From: Isoetes taiwanensis
Lineage: Eukaryota > Streptophyta > Lycopodiopsida > Isoetales > Isoetaceae
Reading direction: 5' to 3'
DNA length: 64,000 nt
Assembly: GCA_021234155.1 (NCBI GenBank)
Contig: JAJEKV010000104.1
Coordinates: 1,056,001-1,120,000, forward strand
A program made the position numbers and the translations under genes. Positions 34,143 through 45,543 of this stretch are shown here, piece by piece; position 1 is the first letter of the stretch, and each line of letters opens with the position of its first letter. A model generated the notes under the pieces. That model was not told the origin of the DNA. It made no database searches and worked only from the letters and a program-made list of their open reading frames with translations.

Positions 34143-36104
34143 CTATTTTTCTCCATCAACTGCATTTATAGCCTCCTTAAATGACTTAGGTACTTCAGTA
34201 TCCAATAGAGCAAGGATCTCAACCAGATTTATATCTGCTATTTCATTCTGCAGCCTTTTGCTTCTCCCTGTGCTATCTCTTCCAAAAACCCCAGGATCTA
34301 TATTAACCTCTTGTTGTAGAATTTGTGTTGCTGTCCTTCTGCCAGCTTTTGGTTGAGATGCTCTTTTGTCAGTGATATCTGCAGAAACATCTGTATCATC
34401 TGCAAACCTAACTTGCTGAGTGTCAACTTTAATGACATCTTTTTCATCATCATCCATAATGTTAGCATCTTGGAGCTGTGGCAACTTCTGAGCATGTTTA
34501 TCTTTGACATTAATAGAAGAGAATTCAATATTCTTATAACATTGAGACTCGTCAAATGTGACATCTCTACTGATTAAAATTCTCTTACTTTGTGGATCAA
34601 ATAATCTATAGGCTTTTGACTCTTTATCATACCCTACTAGAAAAGCTATTCTAGCTCGATCATCCAATTTAAGTCTTTGCTGTTTTGGCACATGAACAAA
34701 GCTTAAACAACCAAAAGCTCTTAGCTTCTCATAGTTTGGTTTAACCCCTGACCACAGCTCATTTGGTGTCATTCCATTGAGCCCTTTGCTTGGCAACATA
34801 TTCTGAACTTCTACTGCAGTCAAAACAGCTTCTTCCCATAAATAATTAGGTAGCCCTGTATGCTTTATCATGGCTCTAACAGCATTCAAGATTGTTCTAT
34901 TTTTTCTTTCAGCAATTCCATTACTTTGAGGTGAGTAACTACATGTAAATTGCCTTTTAACTCCCCTGACTTTACAAAACCTGATAAATTCAGTTGACAT
35001 GAACTCTCCACCACGGTCAGAATGAATGCATTTAACCTTTTTTCCTGTTTCCAATTCTGCTTCTGCAGCAAACAATTTATAAGCCTCAAAGGCTTGATCT
35101 TTAATTCTAAGACACATGCACATAGTCTTTCTACTAAAGTCATCAATAAAGGTAATAAAATACCTTTTCCCTGATATTCCTCGAACATTAAGGGGACCAC
35201 AAAGGTCAGAATGCACTATTTCCAACACTTCTTTGGTTTTCCTTTTTGCCCTTTTAAAAGGCAGTCTTGCATGTTTTCCTAACATGCAGCCCAAGCAGAC
35301 TTTTGGTCTTTTAACTCCATTGTTTGCCTTAATTAATTTTTCTTTGACCAAAGCATCTATAGTGTTGTGATTAACATGACATAGCCTCTGATGCCAAATG
35401 TCTAGGTCAGGGATCTCAACAGAATTAACAGAGGGTATACAACTGCCATCTAATGTAAACAAATTGCCAAATCTTTTTGCAAGAAACTTGATTTCATTAT
35501 CAAAGAACACTTTACATTGATATTTGTCAAACACAACAGTGTAATCCATGTCTACTAACTGTGCAACAGAAATTAGATTCTTCACAAGTGAAGGTACACA
35601 TAAAACATCTTTCAAGTTCACTACTTTCCCTTGAAGATCAAAGAGTTCTAACATTCCTGTACATTGGACATCTTGTAACTTCCCATTTCCCAGCTTGATA
35701 TGCTTAATTCTTCCTTCTTTCCCCTCCTTGAAAATTTTAGCTGAGCTGGTCACGGATTTTTCTGCTCCACTATCTAATATTAACATTTCATCACTATTGT
35801 TAGAACTTTCCTTTGAAACAACTAAAATATTATGGTTACTTACCTCAGCATCTTCATCTTCTTCACTAGAGTCCTCTTCAATGTCCTGTACCAAATTTAC
35901 AGCTGACTTTTGGCCATCAAAATTTCTTCCACGTCCTCTAGAAACATTTCTCCCTCTGCTTGACCTGCCCCTGTTTATTTTGTTGCTTGAACATCTACTT
36001 GCAAAGTGACCTTTGCCCCCACAATTAAAGCACTCACCCTCTTTTATTGCCCTTGCCTTTACCTGCATACAACACCTCAACATTGTCTTCAACATCATCC
36101 TCAT
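34143..36104 (-). CDS. Zinc knuckle, protease and integrase of copia 2 (frame 2)
   Basis: A 653-codon open frame overlapping gag by about 70 bp in the +1 frame. In order it holds a CCHC knuckle (CFNCGGKGHFASRC), aspartic protease (ILDSGAEKSVT), integrase zinc domain (HQRLCH...VCLGCMLGKH), the integrase DDE core (VHSDLCGP, HSDRGGEF, then E in SNGIAERKNR), the GKGLNGMTPNELW-type C-terminal region, and the start of reverse transcriptase. The integrase triad appears complete. The frame ends before the reverse transcriptase core. Confidence 0.9.
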   Translation of the reverse strand: MRMMLKTMLRCCMQVKARAIKEGECFNCGGKGHFASRCSSNKINRGRSSRGRNVSRGRGRNFDGQKSAVNLVQDIEEDSSEEDEDAEVSNHNILVVSKESSNNSDEMLILDSGAEKSVTSSAKIFKEGKEGRIKHIKLGNGKLQDVQCTGMLELFDLQGKVVNLKDVLCVPSLVKNLISVAQLVDMDYTVVFDKYQCKVFFDNEIKFLAKRFGNLFTLDGSCIPSVNSVEIPDLDIWHQRLCHVNHNTIDALVKEKLIKANNGVKRPKVCLGCMLGKHARLPFKRAKRKTKEVLEIVHSDLCGPLNVRGISGKRYFITFIDDFSRKTMCMCLRIKDQAFEAYKLFAAEAELETGKKVKCIHSDRGGEFMSTEFIRFCKVRGVKRQFTCSYSPQSNGIAERKNRTILNAVRAMIKHTGLPNYLWEEAVLTAVEVQNMLPSKGLNGMTPNELWSGVKPNYEKLRAFGCLSFVHVPKQQRLKLDDRARIAFLVGYDKESKAYRLFDPQSKRILISRDVTFDESQCYKNIEFSSINVKDKHAQKLPQLQDANIMDDDEKDVIKVDTQQVRFADDTDVSADITDKRASQPKAGRRTATQILQQEVNIDPGVFGRDSTGRSKRLQNEIADINLVEILALLDTEVPKSFKEAINAVDGEK

Positions 36105-36738
36105 ACATTATCTTGTGCTGCTCGAACTCTGTTCGAATCATTTCCTCTGCAGATTCCCTGGTTTTGGCCACGTTTCTGATAAGTGTTGACAACTGTTTAT
36201 TTCCTTCGACAGCTCTAGCCACATGCAACAATTTTTGCTGCTCAGTTAACAAGACCCCAGCTCCTTCTAAATCTGCAACTATGTTATCAAATTTAGCAAA
36301 GAACTTAGGCAAATCATCACCTTCTTTTACCCTTAACATTCTAAGTGCTTTGTCAAGGATATCAATTTGGGAGGATGACTTCTCTTCATAGTTCTTGAGT
36401 AAGAACTTCCAGATATCACAAGGAGACTTTCCCCTTATCGTAAGCAAGATTGAAGCTCCAACTTTGCTGGTTAATATACCATATGCTTCTTGAATCTTGA
36501 CATTCTCATCCTTCCCACTTCTAGTTGACTCTACTTCACCAGACTCTTCAGAAGTGCTGGCCCTTCTTTTTGCAACCACAGAGGTTGTATCTCCACTTGT
36601 ACTAGTTCCTTGAACTATTTCCCAAAGCTCCTCATTCTCAAGAACATTCTTGATTTGTTCTTTCCAGATCTGAAAGCCTGGACCCCCTTCATAGACAGCA
36701 ATAGAGTTTAGCAACCCTGCTCCAAACCTGCTTGACAT
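36034..36738 (-). CDS. Gag of copia 2 (frame 1)
   Basis: Starts at ATG 36738 (MSSRFGAGLLNS) immediately after the primer site and runs to a TGA at 36034-36036. It holds the UBN2/gag core (EKSSSQIDILDKALRMLRV, AGVLLTEQQKLLHVARAVEG), which forms the virus-like particle. Compared with copia 1 it lacks the first zinc knuckle. The single knuckle (CFNCGGKGHFASRC) lies in the +1 frame, in the next reading frame. Copia elements usually have one continuous frame, so this is either a mutation or a frameshifting arrangement as in yeast Ty1. Confidence 0.85.
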   Translation of the reverse strand: MSSRFGAGLLNSIAVYEGGPGFQIWKEQIKNVLENEELWEIVQGTSTSGDTTSVVAKRRASTSEESGEVESTRSGKDENVKIQEAYGILTSKVGASILLTIRGKSPCDIWKFLLKNYEEKSSSQIDILDKALRMLRVKEGDDLPKFFAKFDNIVADLEGAGVLLTEQQKLLHVARAVEGNKQLSTLIRNVAKTRESAEEMIRTEFEQHKIMYEDDVEDNVEVLYAGKGKGNKRG

Positions 36739-36751
36739 GGCTCTGATACCA
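36739..36751 (-). other. Primer-binding site (tRNA-iMet) of copia 2
   Basis: The minus strand reads TGGTATCAGAGCC one base after the 5' LTR. This matches the complement of the plant initiator methionine tRNA 3' end, the usual primer of plant copia elements. Confidence 0.9.
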
Positions 36752-36752
36752 G

Positions 36753-37395
36753 TGTTAGAGAATAGATTATATGTATAACTTCTACTCAATCTCAATCTAA
36801 TTTTCAAAGTCTATTACAAAGACAACTTTACTCAAGTTCTCAATTTGCTCTTAAAAACACAAGGTTATATTTAATTCTCAACCATTATATGAAATCATAG
36901 TGAACACTATTCATTTGTCATCAAATGATTCACTATAGCAGTATAACACTTGGAGAACTCAGGCATCCGATATTTCGCGGATCCACCTCAATCCGACACA
37001 CCAAACTTGGTTACACCCATCTGCTCATCTAACTTTATCTATATATCTCTTCATTTGTTCTTCTTTGGCAGTAACCGATCGGCAAGGCTTAGCCATCGGA
37101 GTTCTAAAGCTGTCTTCCTTATCTTATATATCCCACATGCATATCGAACCCAAATATTAAACCTTCGGCATTATAATAATACTACCATAGGTCAAATGTT
37201 AACCCCTTGAATTTAAATCATACCTTTGAAATGTATTGCAAGCTTTAACTCAAGATCATTTTTGCACTTGATATCAACTTCCATCTTACCCTACTGTTGG
37301 CCTTGCAGATCTCTTAGTGATTAACTTCTCTTGACCTTGTAGACACTGCACTTCAAGTCCTGATACTGCTCATAAATAACATGACACTACTAACA
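36753..37395 (-). repeat. 5' LTR of copia 2
   Basis: A 643-bp copy of the same LTR. The two differ by a few substitutions and small indels (for example CTAACTCAAAG versus CTAATTTTCAAAG, and TATATCTTC versus TATATCTCTTC). Confidence 0.95.
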
Positions 37396-38247
37396 TAATG
37401 GTTATAAGCAGTCAAACAAGATTATGACATTTTGAGTATTCAAATAGAAAAAAGATGGTACGAAACCGACGAAGAGAACTTGGTGCCGATTCTTCATGGA
37501 TTGGCACCGACTGTAACAGAATATAAGAAGGATTAATACCATAATATGTTTATGGGGGATTTTGGATTCATCTGTGGATGAAGGCCTGTGCTATCGGAGC
37601 AAATAACTTGGATTATAATAGCTTGAAGTTTCTAATGCTACAGTAATCTAAGCTACAGTGTTTCGAGTAATCCCATTTTGCAGTAACTATTCTGACCATT
37701 GTATTTCATTTTAAATATAGCTTGTAGAATTGGTCATTTGAAGAAATCAATAGCAAAGGTTGGATTGTAATTCCATAAATTATAGACAGTGACTTCTCTA
37801 AATTCCTTTCACTTTTTATAGTGGAAGCTTTTTACCTAGTTGCTCATGAGAATGATGATGATGATAAGGATAAAGAGTAAACTTGTCTCCTGGAGTAAAA
37901 TCTGTTCTGCTTGCTAGCTACCTTAAAATGAGCAAAATGTGTCTTGCTTGCTAGCTACCATTGAGCTAGATGTGTCATGCTTGCTAGCTTATAATTCTGA
38001 ACTTAGATGTTTTTTCTCAACCAAGAGACCTGCTTGCTCATGAGCATAAGGATGATGATAAGGATGAAGGTATACCTAACTTGTGACCTAAGTGTAATGT
38101 GTTTGCCTGGTAGCTTCGAAGCTATAACAATGGGCTTGCTAGCTAGCTTAAAATGAGCGAAATATATATTGCTTGCTAGCTTTCCATTGAGCTAATTGTG
38201 TCATGCTTGCTAGCTTAAAATTCTCAAATTAGCTATTTTTTCTCAAA
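37396..38247. repeat. Post-copia flank with an imperfect ~228-bp tandem repeat
   Basis: 37401-37790 may be the remainder of the copia 1 LTR. From about 37843 to 38245 two imperfect units each contain a GATGATGATAAGGAT stretch followed by three or four copies of GCTTGCTAGCT within TAAAATGAGC and CCATTGAGCTA contexts. No coding function was recognised. Confidence 0.6.
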
Positions 38248-40620
38248 TTAATGAATTAGTGCTTGTAAGTTCGGGTTTGCTGACTTGGGAACGCATTCCT
38301 CCTCACCAATGTCATCAGCCACCAATATGTCACCACCAATGTCCTTCTCACTAGCAAGAACAGTGGCATAAATAGGACCATCATCATATGCCTCTCCAAA
38401 AGACCTCAAGTTCTCCAAACTGCCAGCTTGAGAGTAGAGTTCCACACACTCCTAGAATATCTTTCTCTTTGTAATTGGCCATCATTGGAATCACTTTCAC
38501 TTGGTGCTTGCACATGTTTCCTTTCATGCCCCATGGACAATCACAAGAAGACTAATGCTTGTGGGCAACATCCACTAGATAAGGCATAGCTTCTCTGTCC
38601 TCGGCCCATGCATCCATATTTTGACTTTATACTTCTGCCCTACCAGCCTTGAAGTCTAACCATCTCACAGCCTCGTCTGGAATGACTCTTGCACCTATGG
38701 TTGCTGTTTCAACAATGTGCTCTTGTTTCCTATTAACTTTGAACCCTTCATCCTTCTTGAACCTATCATATAACAAATGTGTCTCCAATCTGCAAGTCAA
38801 TATGTATATCAACCAATCAACTCTCCTTCCTTTTAAAACATGCTTCGACAAACCTAGCCTTCTCTTCATCTGGTTATGATATTATGTCTCTATTGCAGCA
38901 TTTGTCTTTTGGTTGGCATGAGGATACATCCTTGTGGCAATGATCCAATGGGTGATATTATTGGTCCAAAACCTATTCATATACTTGATCAACCTCTTCC
39001 AACCTTTGTGCTTAACCTTAAATTCATCTAGAAGCCTTAATGCCTCTCTTCTACATTCCTCCATGTATTCCTTACCAAACCTTCCATCTCCATCCACATG
39101 TGTGCCATATATAATGTGGCTGAGATCTTTGAACACCTCACCCATGACCTTCTTGTTCTTCACATGCTTAAGAAGGAATTTCATTCAGTTTCTTTAGACA
39201 TGCCAAATGCGCAGCTGTATTCTAGCTTCTGGTCAAACCGCTTCCAATGAGTTGATTTCAGCCTTAGCATCATCAACAATGAAACAAGAGGGCTTCCAAG
39301 TTGAGTCTACATGATGGATGTGCTCTTCCATAGCAAGAAGCCATGGTTTGATATCCTCCTCGAAGTGACTAGAAGAGAGAATCCAAAAAATGGGAATGGG
39401 CATCATAAACAAGCAAGGTATACAAGCTATAGCAATGGTCATTTATAAAGTAGAGTCCATAGCCATGTCATTCTCTCTTCCATGCTCCAACAAAATTTTC
39501 CTTAGGAAAGGAGTCATGATACCCAAGACAAAAGGAACTCCTTCCTAGTAGATAAAAACACTATCTGCGTGTAGCTTCATCCACATCCTTATACTTAGGG
39601 CAACGTCTTCGTGGAGCATTCAAGTATCCCTAGCAACCTTGTGAGATATGTTGTGAAGGTCATCCATGTCAAGAAAGTGGTCCCTACTCTTCTTACAATT
39701 GGGATCCATTCTCTTTTTCAAGGCCCATTCCTTTCATGTTGTCGCTAGACCTCTTGGACGGTATGATTCCTACGTAAGAGGTTCCTAGCTTCTCTATAGA
39801 CAACCAAGGGGTAACTTCATGCCTAGTCTTTACGCATTGAGGATCCTGGATCCCATGGCAGAGTTTGCCATCTAGATCAACATGCTCCATTACATGGTAT
39901 GTGATCTTAGTGCATAGGGGGTTCAGATATAGTTGCTTCACAGTGAAATGGCACCTGCACCCCCGCTTGATACTCATTCCCCTTTTTGTACTTGGGATCA
40001 TTCCTCTTGGCTTCAGTGACTAGGGCCTTCGTCGTCTTGCTTTTTACTTCGCAAGCTTGGTTGCGCAAATCTTTTGGCCCATAACAACACCAATATCTAA
40101 AATAAAATGCCAAGGTTAGTGACGATGGGCAAATTGCTCGAAACAACATTCTACAAATTGCAGCAAAATTAAAGTCCAGACTAATAGCTATTGACTATGT
40201 CCAGATTAACCACCTCTATCCAGATTAACCACTACAACAAAATTAAAGTCCAAACTAACAGCTACTAACTATGTCCGAATTAACCATCTCTGTCACCCTA
40301 AGGACCCATGTCCAGATTAACCACCTGCACCGAGGAAAATCACTCACTTGACGATCTTCAAATGGGCATGCTCGTTGACTTTCCTCTTTGCATGATCTCT
40401 TTCCTGAGGGCACGCTTGTAGAAAGTGGTGTTACAACCAGGAAAATTCTGCTCCCCTTTGATAAAATCTACTACTCTATCTTTGGGAATATAGCAGTACT
40501 GAACAATAAGAGATTGCAGATTTCCTAGCTTCCTTACCACATTGTGGTGATCTTCAGTATCCCAGTCTAGGTCCTTCCTTGAAAAGGAACCGTTGGGAGA
40601 TTCTTGGATGCGGATTAGCT
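38248..40620 (-). pseudogene. Decayed Mutator-like transposase with SWIM zinc finger
   Basis: Fragments in several minus-strand frames keep the order of plant MULE/FAR1-type transposases. An N-terminal DNA-binding-like part (IQESPNGSFS; CNTTFYKRALRKE) lies near 40600-40380, and a KRGCRCHFTVKQL...HVMEHVDL zinc region near 39970-39860. A DDE-region remnant (WILSSSHFEEDIKPWL, CFIVDDAKAE) lies near 39385-39250, a helical domain (NRFWTNNITHWIIATRMYP) near 38990-38920, and a SWIM finger (CPWGMKGNMCKHQVKVIP) near 38540-38490. MULE transposases catalyse cut-and-paste transposition. Many frameshifts and stops make this copy inactive. Assignment rests on motif order, so MULE versus a domesticated FAR1-like gene is not settled. 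Confidence 0.6.
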
Positions 40621-40790
40621 ACAGCCTCTGAAGTAAGAAAGGCCAGTTTTAGTAAAAATGCGTATAAATTTCGAGTCAAAACGGCCAGAGTTGGGGATGC
40701 TAGTTAATTGCCAGGATGAGAGACCTTGAACTCTTTCAAAATTATAAAAAACTAGAGTGATCTACTCACCTGCAACACATCTGGATGGAT

Positions 40791-41674
40791 GATGCTCCTA
40801 GTTTAGATCCATTAGTTCCCATTATTATGCGGCCTGTGCATAGAGCCCACCTGGCCACAGAGGCTATGGCTATATAACGAGGTCAGTGGCAAAGTGGAGG
40901 GAGGTCCCTGCTGAGCGCAGTTACTGGGGACCCATAGTAGGCTAGGCTTATAGTCGGTCACTTCGTGTGGGCCGGGTATGAGTCCGACACTTCTAGGGTC
41001 AATGGGGTCGCCCCGACTCTCAAGAGCTGCAGGTGTCGGTCTGACTCTTGTTTTGGGGAGTTCAATCGGGTACGGACGTGTGTCGCCACGATTCTCTAAC
41101 TGCCCATGGAGCCACTGCACTTCAGGAGGGGGAGATGCAACCCTTCCTACCTCATTGGACCGGGGAGATGCAACCCGGAGTAGTCTCGTTGGGTGATACC
41201 ATGGGATTACGTCTCCAACAGTCATGATGGAGCCTGATTTAGGCTATCTGCAAAATATGCACAGGAGGGGCAAGTGGAGTGGTCAACTCTATCCATTGTC
41301 TATTGTCAGCCCGAAGGCCTTAGCCGTCAGTCGATTCCCCCATTGAGTCTCAGCCTGGGTATGAGCCTCTATTTAATGTATTTGATGTATTTGTTGTATA
41401 GTTGTATTCCATGACATGGATGGATGGATTATCACTACCCATTCGAGGTAGTTTGTTGTTGTTATTGCTAGTTCTTACGTTGTTTTGTTTGCTTCCGCGG
41501 ATGTAGGAGCCCATAGGGGACAGGCCAGAATGACACCTCCATGTCCTCTGCTCGTTATCTGGCCATCCCCAGACGGGGGTTAGACGAAGGGCTCATTGCG
41601 ACAGATGTTGTTGGATGGGGAAGATCCTTCGATATATATGGTGGGTTGTCGTATATAGTGCAAGGAGCATCACA
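40791..41674 (+). mobile_element. Gypsy-type LTR fragment, copy 1
   Basis: Starts GATGCTCCTAGTTTAGA and shares most of its first 510 bp with 47358-47890. It shares its later part, reverse-complemented, with about 44020-44545. It ends ...TCACA just before a primer-site-like TGGTATGAGAGC (41676-41687), one mismatch from the tRNA-iMet primer sequence, which marks it as a 5' LTR on the plus strand. The 5' end is probably truncated at 40791. Confidence 0.65.
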
Positions 41675-41675
41675 A

Positions 41676-41687
41676 TGGTATGAGAGC
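41676..41687 (+). other. Primer-binding-site-like sequence
   Basis: TGGTATGAGAGC differs at one base from the plant tRNA-iMet primer sequence TGGTATCAGAGC and directly follows the LTR end. Confidence 0.55.
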
Positions 41688-43090
41688 AATGATCTTCGTT
41701 GACCAAGATCAAGCACTGGCCATTTTTCTAGGTAGCTAACTAGCCTATAAGAAAATTTGGGGGTAAAACCCCAATATGAACCTCGAAAATTGGGAGAAAA
41801 TTTATTCTTCCATCATTAGAATGTCATTAGCAAGTCAAATCTAGTTGTTAGGGTAAGCTAATTTTGAATAGGGAGTCAAAAGAAACCTTCTAGTAAATTT
41901 GAGCTCAAAATTGTTCATGAGCCCCATTTTACAAGTGAAAATTGAACAAAGAATCGCTCAATAGAAAACTTGCAAAGAGAATAGTGCGAAATGACCATTA
42001 ATTGGCCCAAAACAAGTAGGAAATTTTCGAAAGATAATTAAGTGATTAGAAAAAGTACTTTAATTAATAACCCTTAATTATAATACATTCACACTTAAAA
42101 AAAGTGGCCGCTAAAAAAATCTCTTGAATAGTAACCCCAATCCTTAGATCTTTCAAGATTCTATCCTCGAGCCCTTTCCTATTGTAAAGCAAATTTTAGG
42201 GAAAATTTTCTAGTCGTCATGGAGCACACCGAATAAACAAGTTTCACTCGAAAGGTGACCCAAGCGGGACGGAGACTCTAGTAGCTCGAATTCGCCTAAC
42301 AACCTACTTGACACCATGGTGGACCAAGCCCTCAATGCTTCGGGAAGTTCCTCTGAGGAATGGGAGTCGACATCTTCACAAGAAGAAGTGGCCTAAGAGG
42401 AGCCTAACAGAAAACCAGGGAAGTAGAGGAACAAGCACACCAAAGGATAGAAGGTAAGAGAAGGAGAGGAGGACCTGGAAAAGCGCACAAAACGGTGGGG
42501 AGATCGACCAACGAGAGCGATAATAATAATAGAACTAGAGCAAAAAGTACCCCAACCAGAGGAGGAGGGCTAAAAACAAGCGGCAAGATTACCAATTCTA
42601 GTATGGTCAAAGACGTAAAAATCGACGAAGATTTATGTGACAGGAGAGAACCCCTTCAAGTTGAAGCATGATGTCGCGCATGAGAAGGAAGCATATAAGG
42701 AATATTTGTAGTGATGGATAGTTTACAATTCATGGTGCTATAAGCAGACAATTCCCAAGTTCATCAAAAGCAGTAGCTCAAGATCTAGCCCCAACAAGCC
42801 ACCTTCTCGACTTGAAGCCAAAGAGAGTCCGCCACGACCCCAACTCGAAGCACAACTGGCTTCTTCAAGAAATTGGGCATTTTTAGCAGTGCACAAACCT
42901 CTCGATTTAGAGAAGTGCCATTCAGGATGGTCAAAAGTACAAGACCGATGTTAGGGTGATTCGGATGATGTTGTAATGCTGCCGAGGAGCACATTAGGCC
43001 GAGATGACTCAACCTTTTAAGACGCGAACTCATATGCCATTCATGTAGAAAGAGAGAGAGAAAAAAAAAATCAGGAGATATCACCCAATT
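41688..43090 (+). other. Internal leader and degraded gag-like region
   Basis: Purine-rich, hydrophilic sequence follows the primer site. Short forward frames from about 42300 to 43060 (for example a segment with KHDVAHEKEAYKEY near 42660-42700) look like a gag region, but stops and frame changes are frequent and no domain is recognised. Confidence 0.35.
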
Positions 43091-43099
43091 ATGAATAGA

Positions 43100-43615
43100 A
43101 TTTAGTGTTTTGTAAGCTATGCTGGTTATAAATTAAAGCTATGCCAATTATAAGTTGTAAATTGACCATTTAAGTGTTATCTAGCTCCCATAATGTTAGT
43201 TCATGCAAAATTAGGGCAAGCAATTTTACATTGTGGGTTATAGTAGGTTATGCTAGTTATGGTAGTTTTGGGATTTTTAAGTATGAGTTTGCTAGTTGTA
43301 TATTGGCACAAGCCCAATGTATGAGTTTGCTAACAATGTATGAGTTTGCTAAATGTTGCCACAAGCCCGACCCCATGCCAATGTGAGTTTACCCTACTCC
43401 AATGTTGACACAAGCCCAATGCATGAATTTGCTAGTTATATGTTGTGCATAAATAATGCATAAGTCAATTACATTTTCAACCCCATAATGCATAAGTCAA
43501 CTAAATTTTCTATGGGTAATGCCAATGTGAGTTTGCCCTACTCCAATGTTGACACAAGCCCAATGCATGAGTTTGCTAATATGAGTTTGCCCTATTCCAA
43601 TGTTGACACAAGCCG
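43100..43615. repeat. Imperfect tandem repeats
   Basis: Phrases such as AATGTGAGTTTGCCCTACTC, CAATGTTGACACAAGCCCAA and TGCATGAGTTTGCTA recur three or four times between 43260 and 43615. Shorter GCTATGC/TTATAA repeats precede them. No gene is present. Confidence 0.7.
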
Positions 43616-44019
43616 CCTCCATCGCCTGTCGGACTTGGAGGGTGAACATCTAGTATAAGGGCGTTTAGATGAAGAGGGTATCACCCAAAGCGAAATTGTA
43701 CAAATTCCCTATTGAAATGGACCGAATCTGGCATGAAAAATCCATTCTAACGTGAATTTTGTTTTTGTATTTATGGACCTAGTTTGAGTGGTGTGAGGCA
43801 GGTACCTCCATGTACCTTTATGGCAGCAATAATGGAATGTGGCAGGAGTAAGGGAATGTGTGACACTCTCCACCAAATATATGATGCCCCATTGTACATC
43901 TCGTAGGAAATCCCCCATCCAGCCCTCCGGCCGCATGGGCCCTCCACCTATTCCGCACCTAAGATACCCGTGGTGCGGGAAGGGGATATGAAGGTGTCTT
44001 GCGCACCCTTCCCCTATGG

Positions 44020-44545
44020 GCTCATATAACAGCGGAAGCATAAACATATCGTCAGCACTAGCAATAACAATCCATCCAACTACCTCGAAGGGTAGTACAT
44101 CCGTACAACCATAGATACATCAAAGAGAACAGCATACCGTAAAACATATGAGCTCCTACCCAGACTCAAACTCGTAAGGGAAGTAGTCTAACAGCTGGGC
44201 CTCAAGATAGAACAGACCAGAATATGACAATGGTGGGGCTGGCTATAGACAATGGCTAGGATTGACCACTCCATCCGCCCCTCCTGTGCATACTTTGCAG
44301 ATGGGAGGCTCTTGGCATGACTATAACCTGCCAGAGACGTAGTCTCATGGTATCACACATTGGGACTACTCTGGGTTGCATCTCTCTGGTCCGGTGAGGT
44401 AGGAAGGGTTGCACCTCTCCTTCCCGAGGCACAGTGGTTCCATGGGTGGCTAGAGGATCATGGCGACTGAACTCCCCAAAACAAGAGCCAGGTCGACGCC
44501 TGCAACTCTTGAGGGTCAGGGCGACGCCATTGACCCGGGAAGTTG
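44020..44545 (-). mobile_element. Gypsy-type LTR fragment, copy 2 (inverted)
   Basis: Read on the minus strand, this matches about 41000-41520 of copy 1: CTCTTGTTTTGGGGAGTT, then CGGGTTGCATCTC-type repeats, GCATACTTTGCAGATG, and a stretch ending at GAGCCCATAGGGG. Its inverted orientation shows it comes from a separate insertion or a rearrangement. Confidence 0.6.
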
Positions 44546-45171
44546 GAGTCTCTAAGACCTCTTCCGGTTTTGGAGTGTGTCTCTTTAATAGACTCGTTAT
44601 CCATGATGCATGTCTGTCATGGCTTGTCTATGAATAGGCATATATGCTGCAGCCTGTGTAACAGCAATTGACTATATAAATCTAAAGGCTAGAATACATT
44701 CTTTAGATGCATTACCAATGGATCAACATCCTGCATGGCACATAGCAACACACAACGATTCTGCAAAGGCAGGAGACTATGGCGGTTGCTAAATGTGGAA
44801 AATAGACAAACAGTTGAATATCCCTTTTGATTTCTACCTAGAACAAAATGAATTTTTCTACTTTTGCATCTGCTCTACCTCACAATTTTCTATTGCAAGG
44901 AGACATGCACAGTAATCTAATATGATATTTCAATTCAATGGTAAAAAGGAGTTTTTGCAAGACCGCACCACATGCTTGGTTGAAAGAAATCCGTTCATTT
45001 GAATAGCCCAATTAAATACCTGGAGATAGAGACTTGCAAAGAAGCCTTTGAGTAACTACCTCTGAATGCCATCATAGTTCTAGAACACAGCAGAATCTCG
45101 CACCCATATCCTATCCAAAATCGTACATGGACCAGTTGTTGCAATTGCCATTAGCATGTAATACTCAGAGC

Positions 45172-45543
45172 TCAGGACGCAGCACGACGCCCATGTTTCT
45201 TAGAAGCAAGATACGCAAAAGAGTGATCCTTAATGCATGCTACAACCTGTCCAATTCAGCATAGAGCTTCACATTTCCAAATCAAATGTTCTTATTCGTT
45301 TGCTCGGGGACCATATAAACCAAAATAATTCGATGATACTAACCTGATCTTGGGAAAAAAATGAACTGGGCATATGAAAAAGTGAGAATAAGAAGCTCCA
45401 AAAAGCCCTAAAGAAGGATTTGTAACTTACTTGGCAAGTCTTGTTGCGCCAAAAACAGTGGTAGACCCAGCGACGCCCATCAGACCCCTTGCCGCAGTTG
45501 AAACAAGGGTTGCCTGTGGATCCAAACCCAATCGCTCTGGGAT
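45172..45543 (-). CDS. Candidate two terminal exons of an unknown cysteine-rich protein
   Basis: Exon 45543-45431 follows an acceptor (GGCTAG) and ends CCAA before GTAAGT. Exon 45246-45172 follows ACAG and ends in TGA. The phases join. The first part contains NPCFNCGKGSDGRRW, VYHCFWRNKTC, then VVAC across the junction, giving a C-x2-C-x12-C-x6-C arrangement that could bind zinc. The last residues are basic (KKHGRRAAS). No family was recognised, no start codon or upstream exon was found, and a shifted frame of the first exon also looks protein-like. This is a partial model. Confidence 0.3.

Larger units (their letters stand above)
31987..37395 (-). mobile_element. Ty1/copia retrotransposon 2, nearly complete
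   Basis: A 5,409-bp element on the minus strand with paired LTRs (31987-32625 and 36753-37395), flanked by a perfect 5-bp target duplication TAATG (31982-31986 and 37396-37400). A primer-binding site complementary to tRNA-iMet follows the 5' LTR. The internal order gag, protease, integrase, reverse transcriptase, RNase H identifies Pseudoviridae-type (copia) organisation. The LTRs are highly similar, indicating a fairly recent insertion. Frame breaks between gag and pol and within reverse transcriptase make it probably non-autonomous. Confidence 0.95.
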
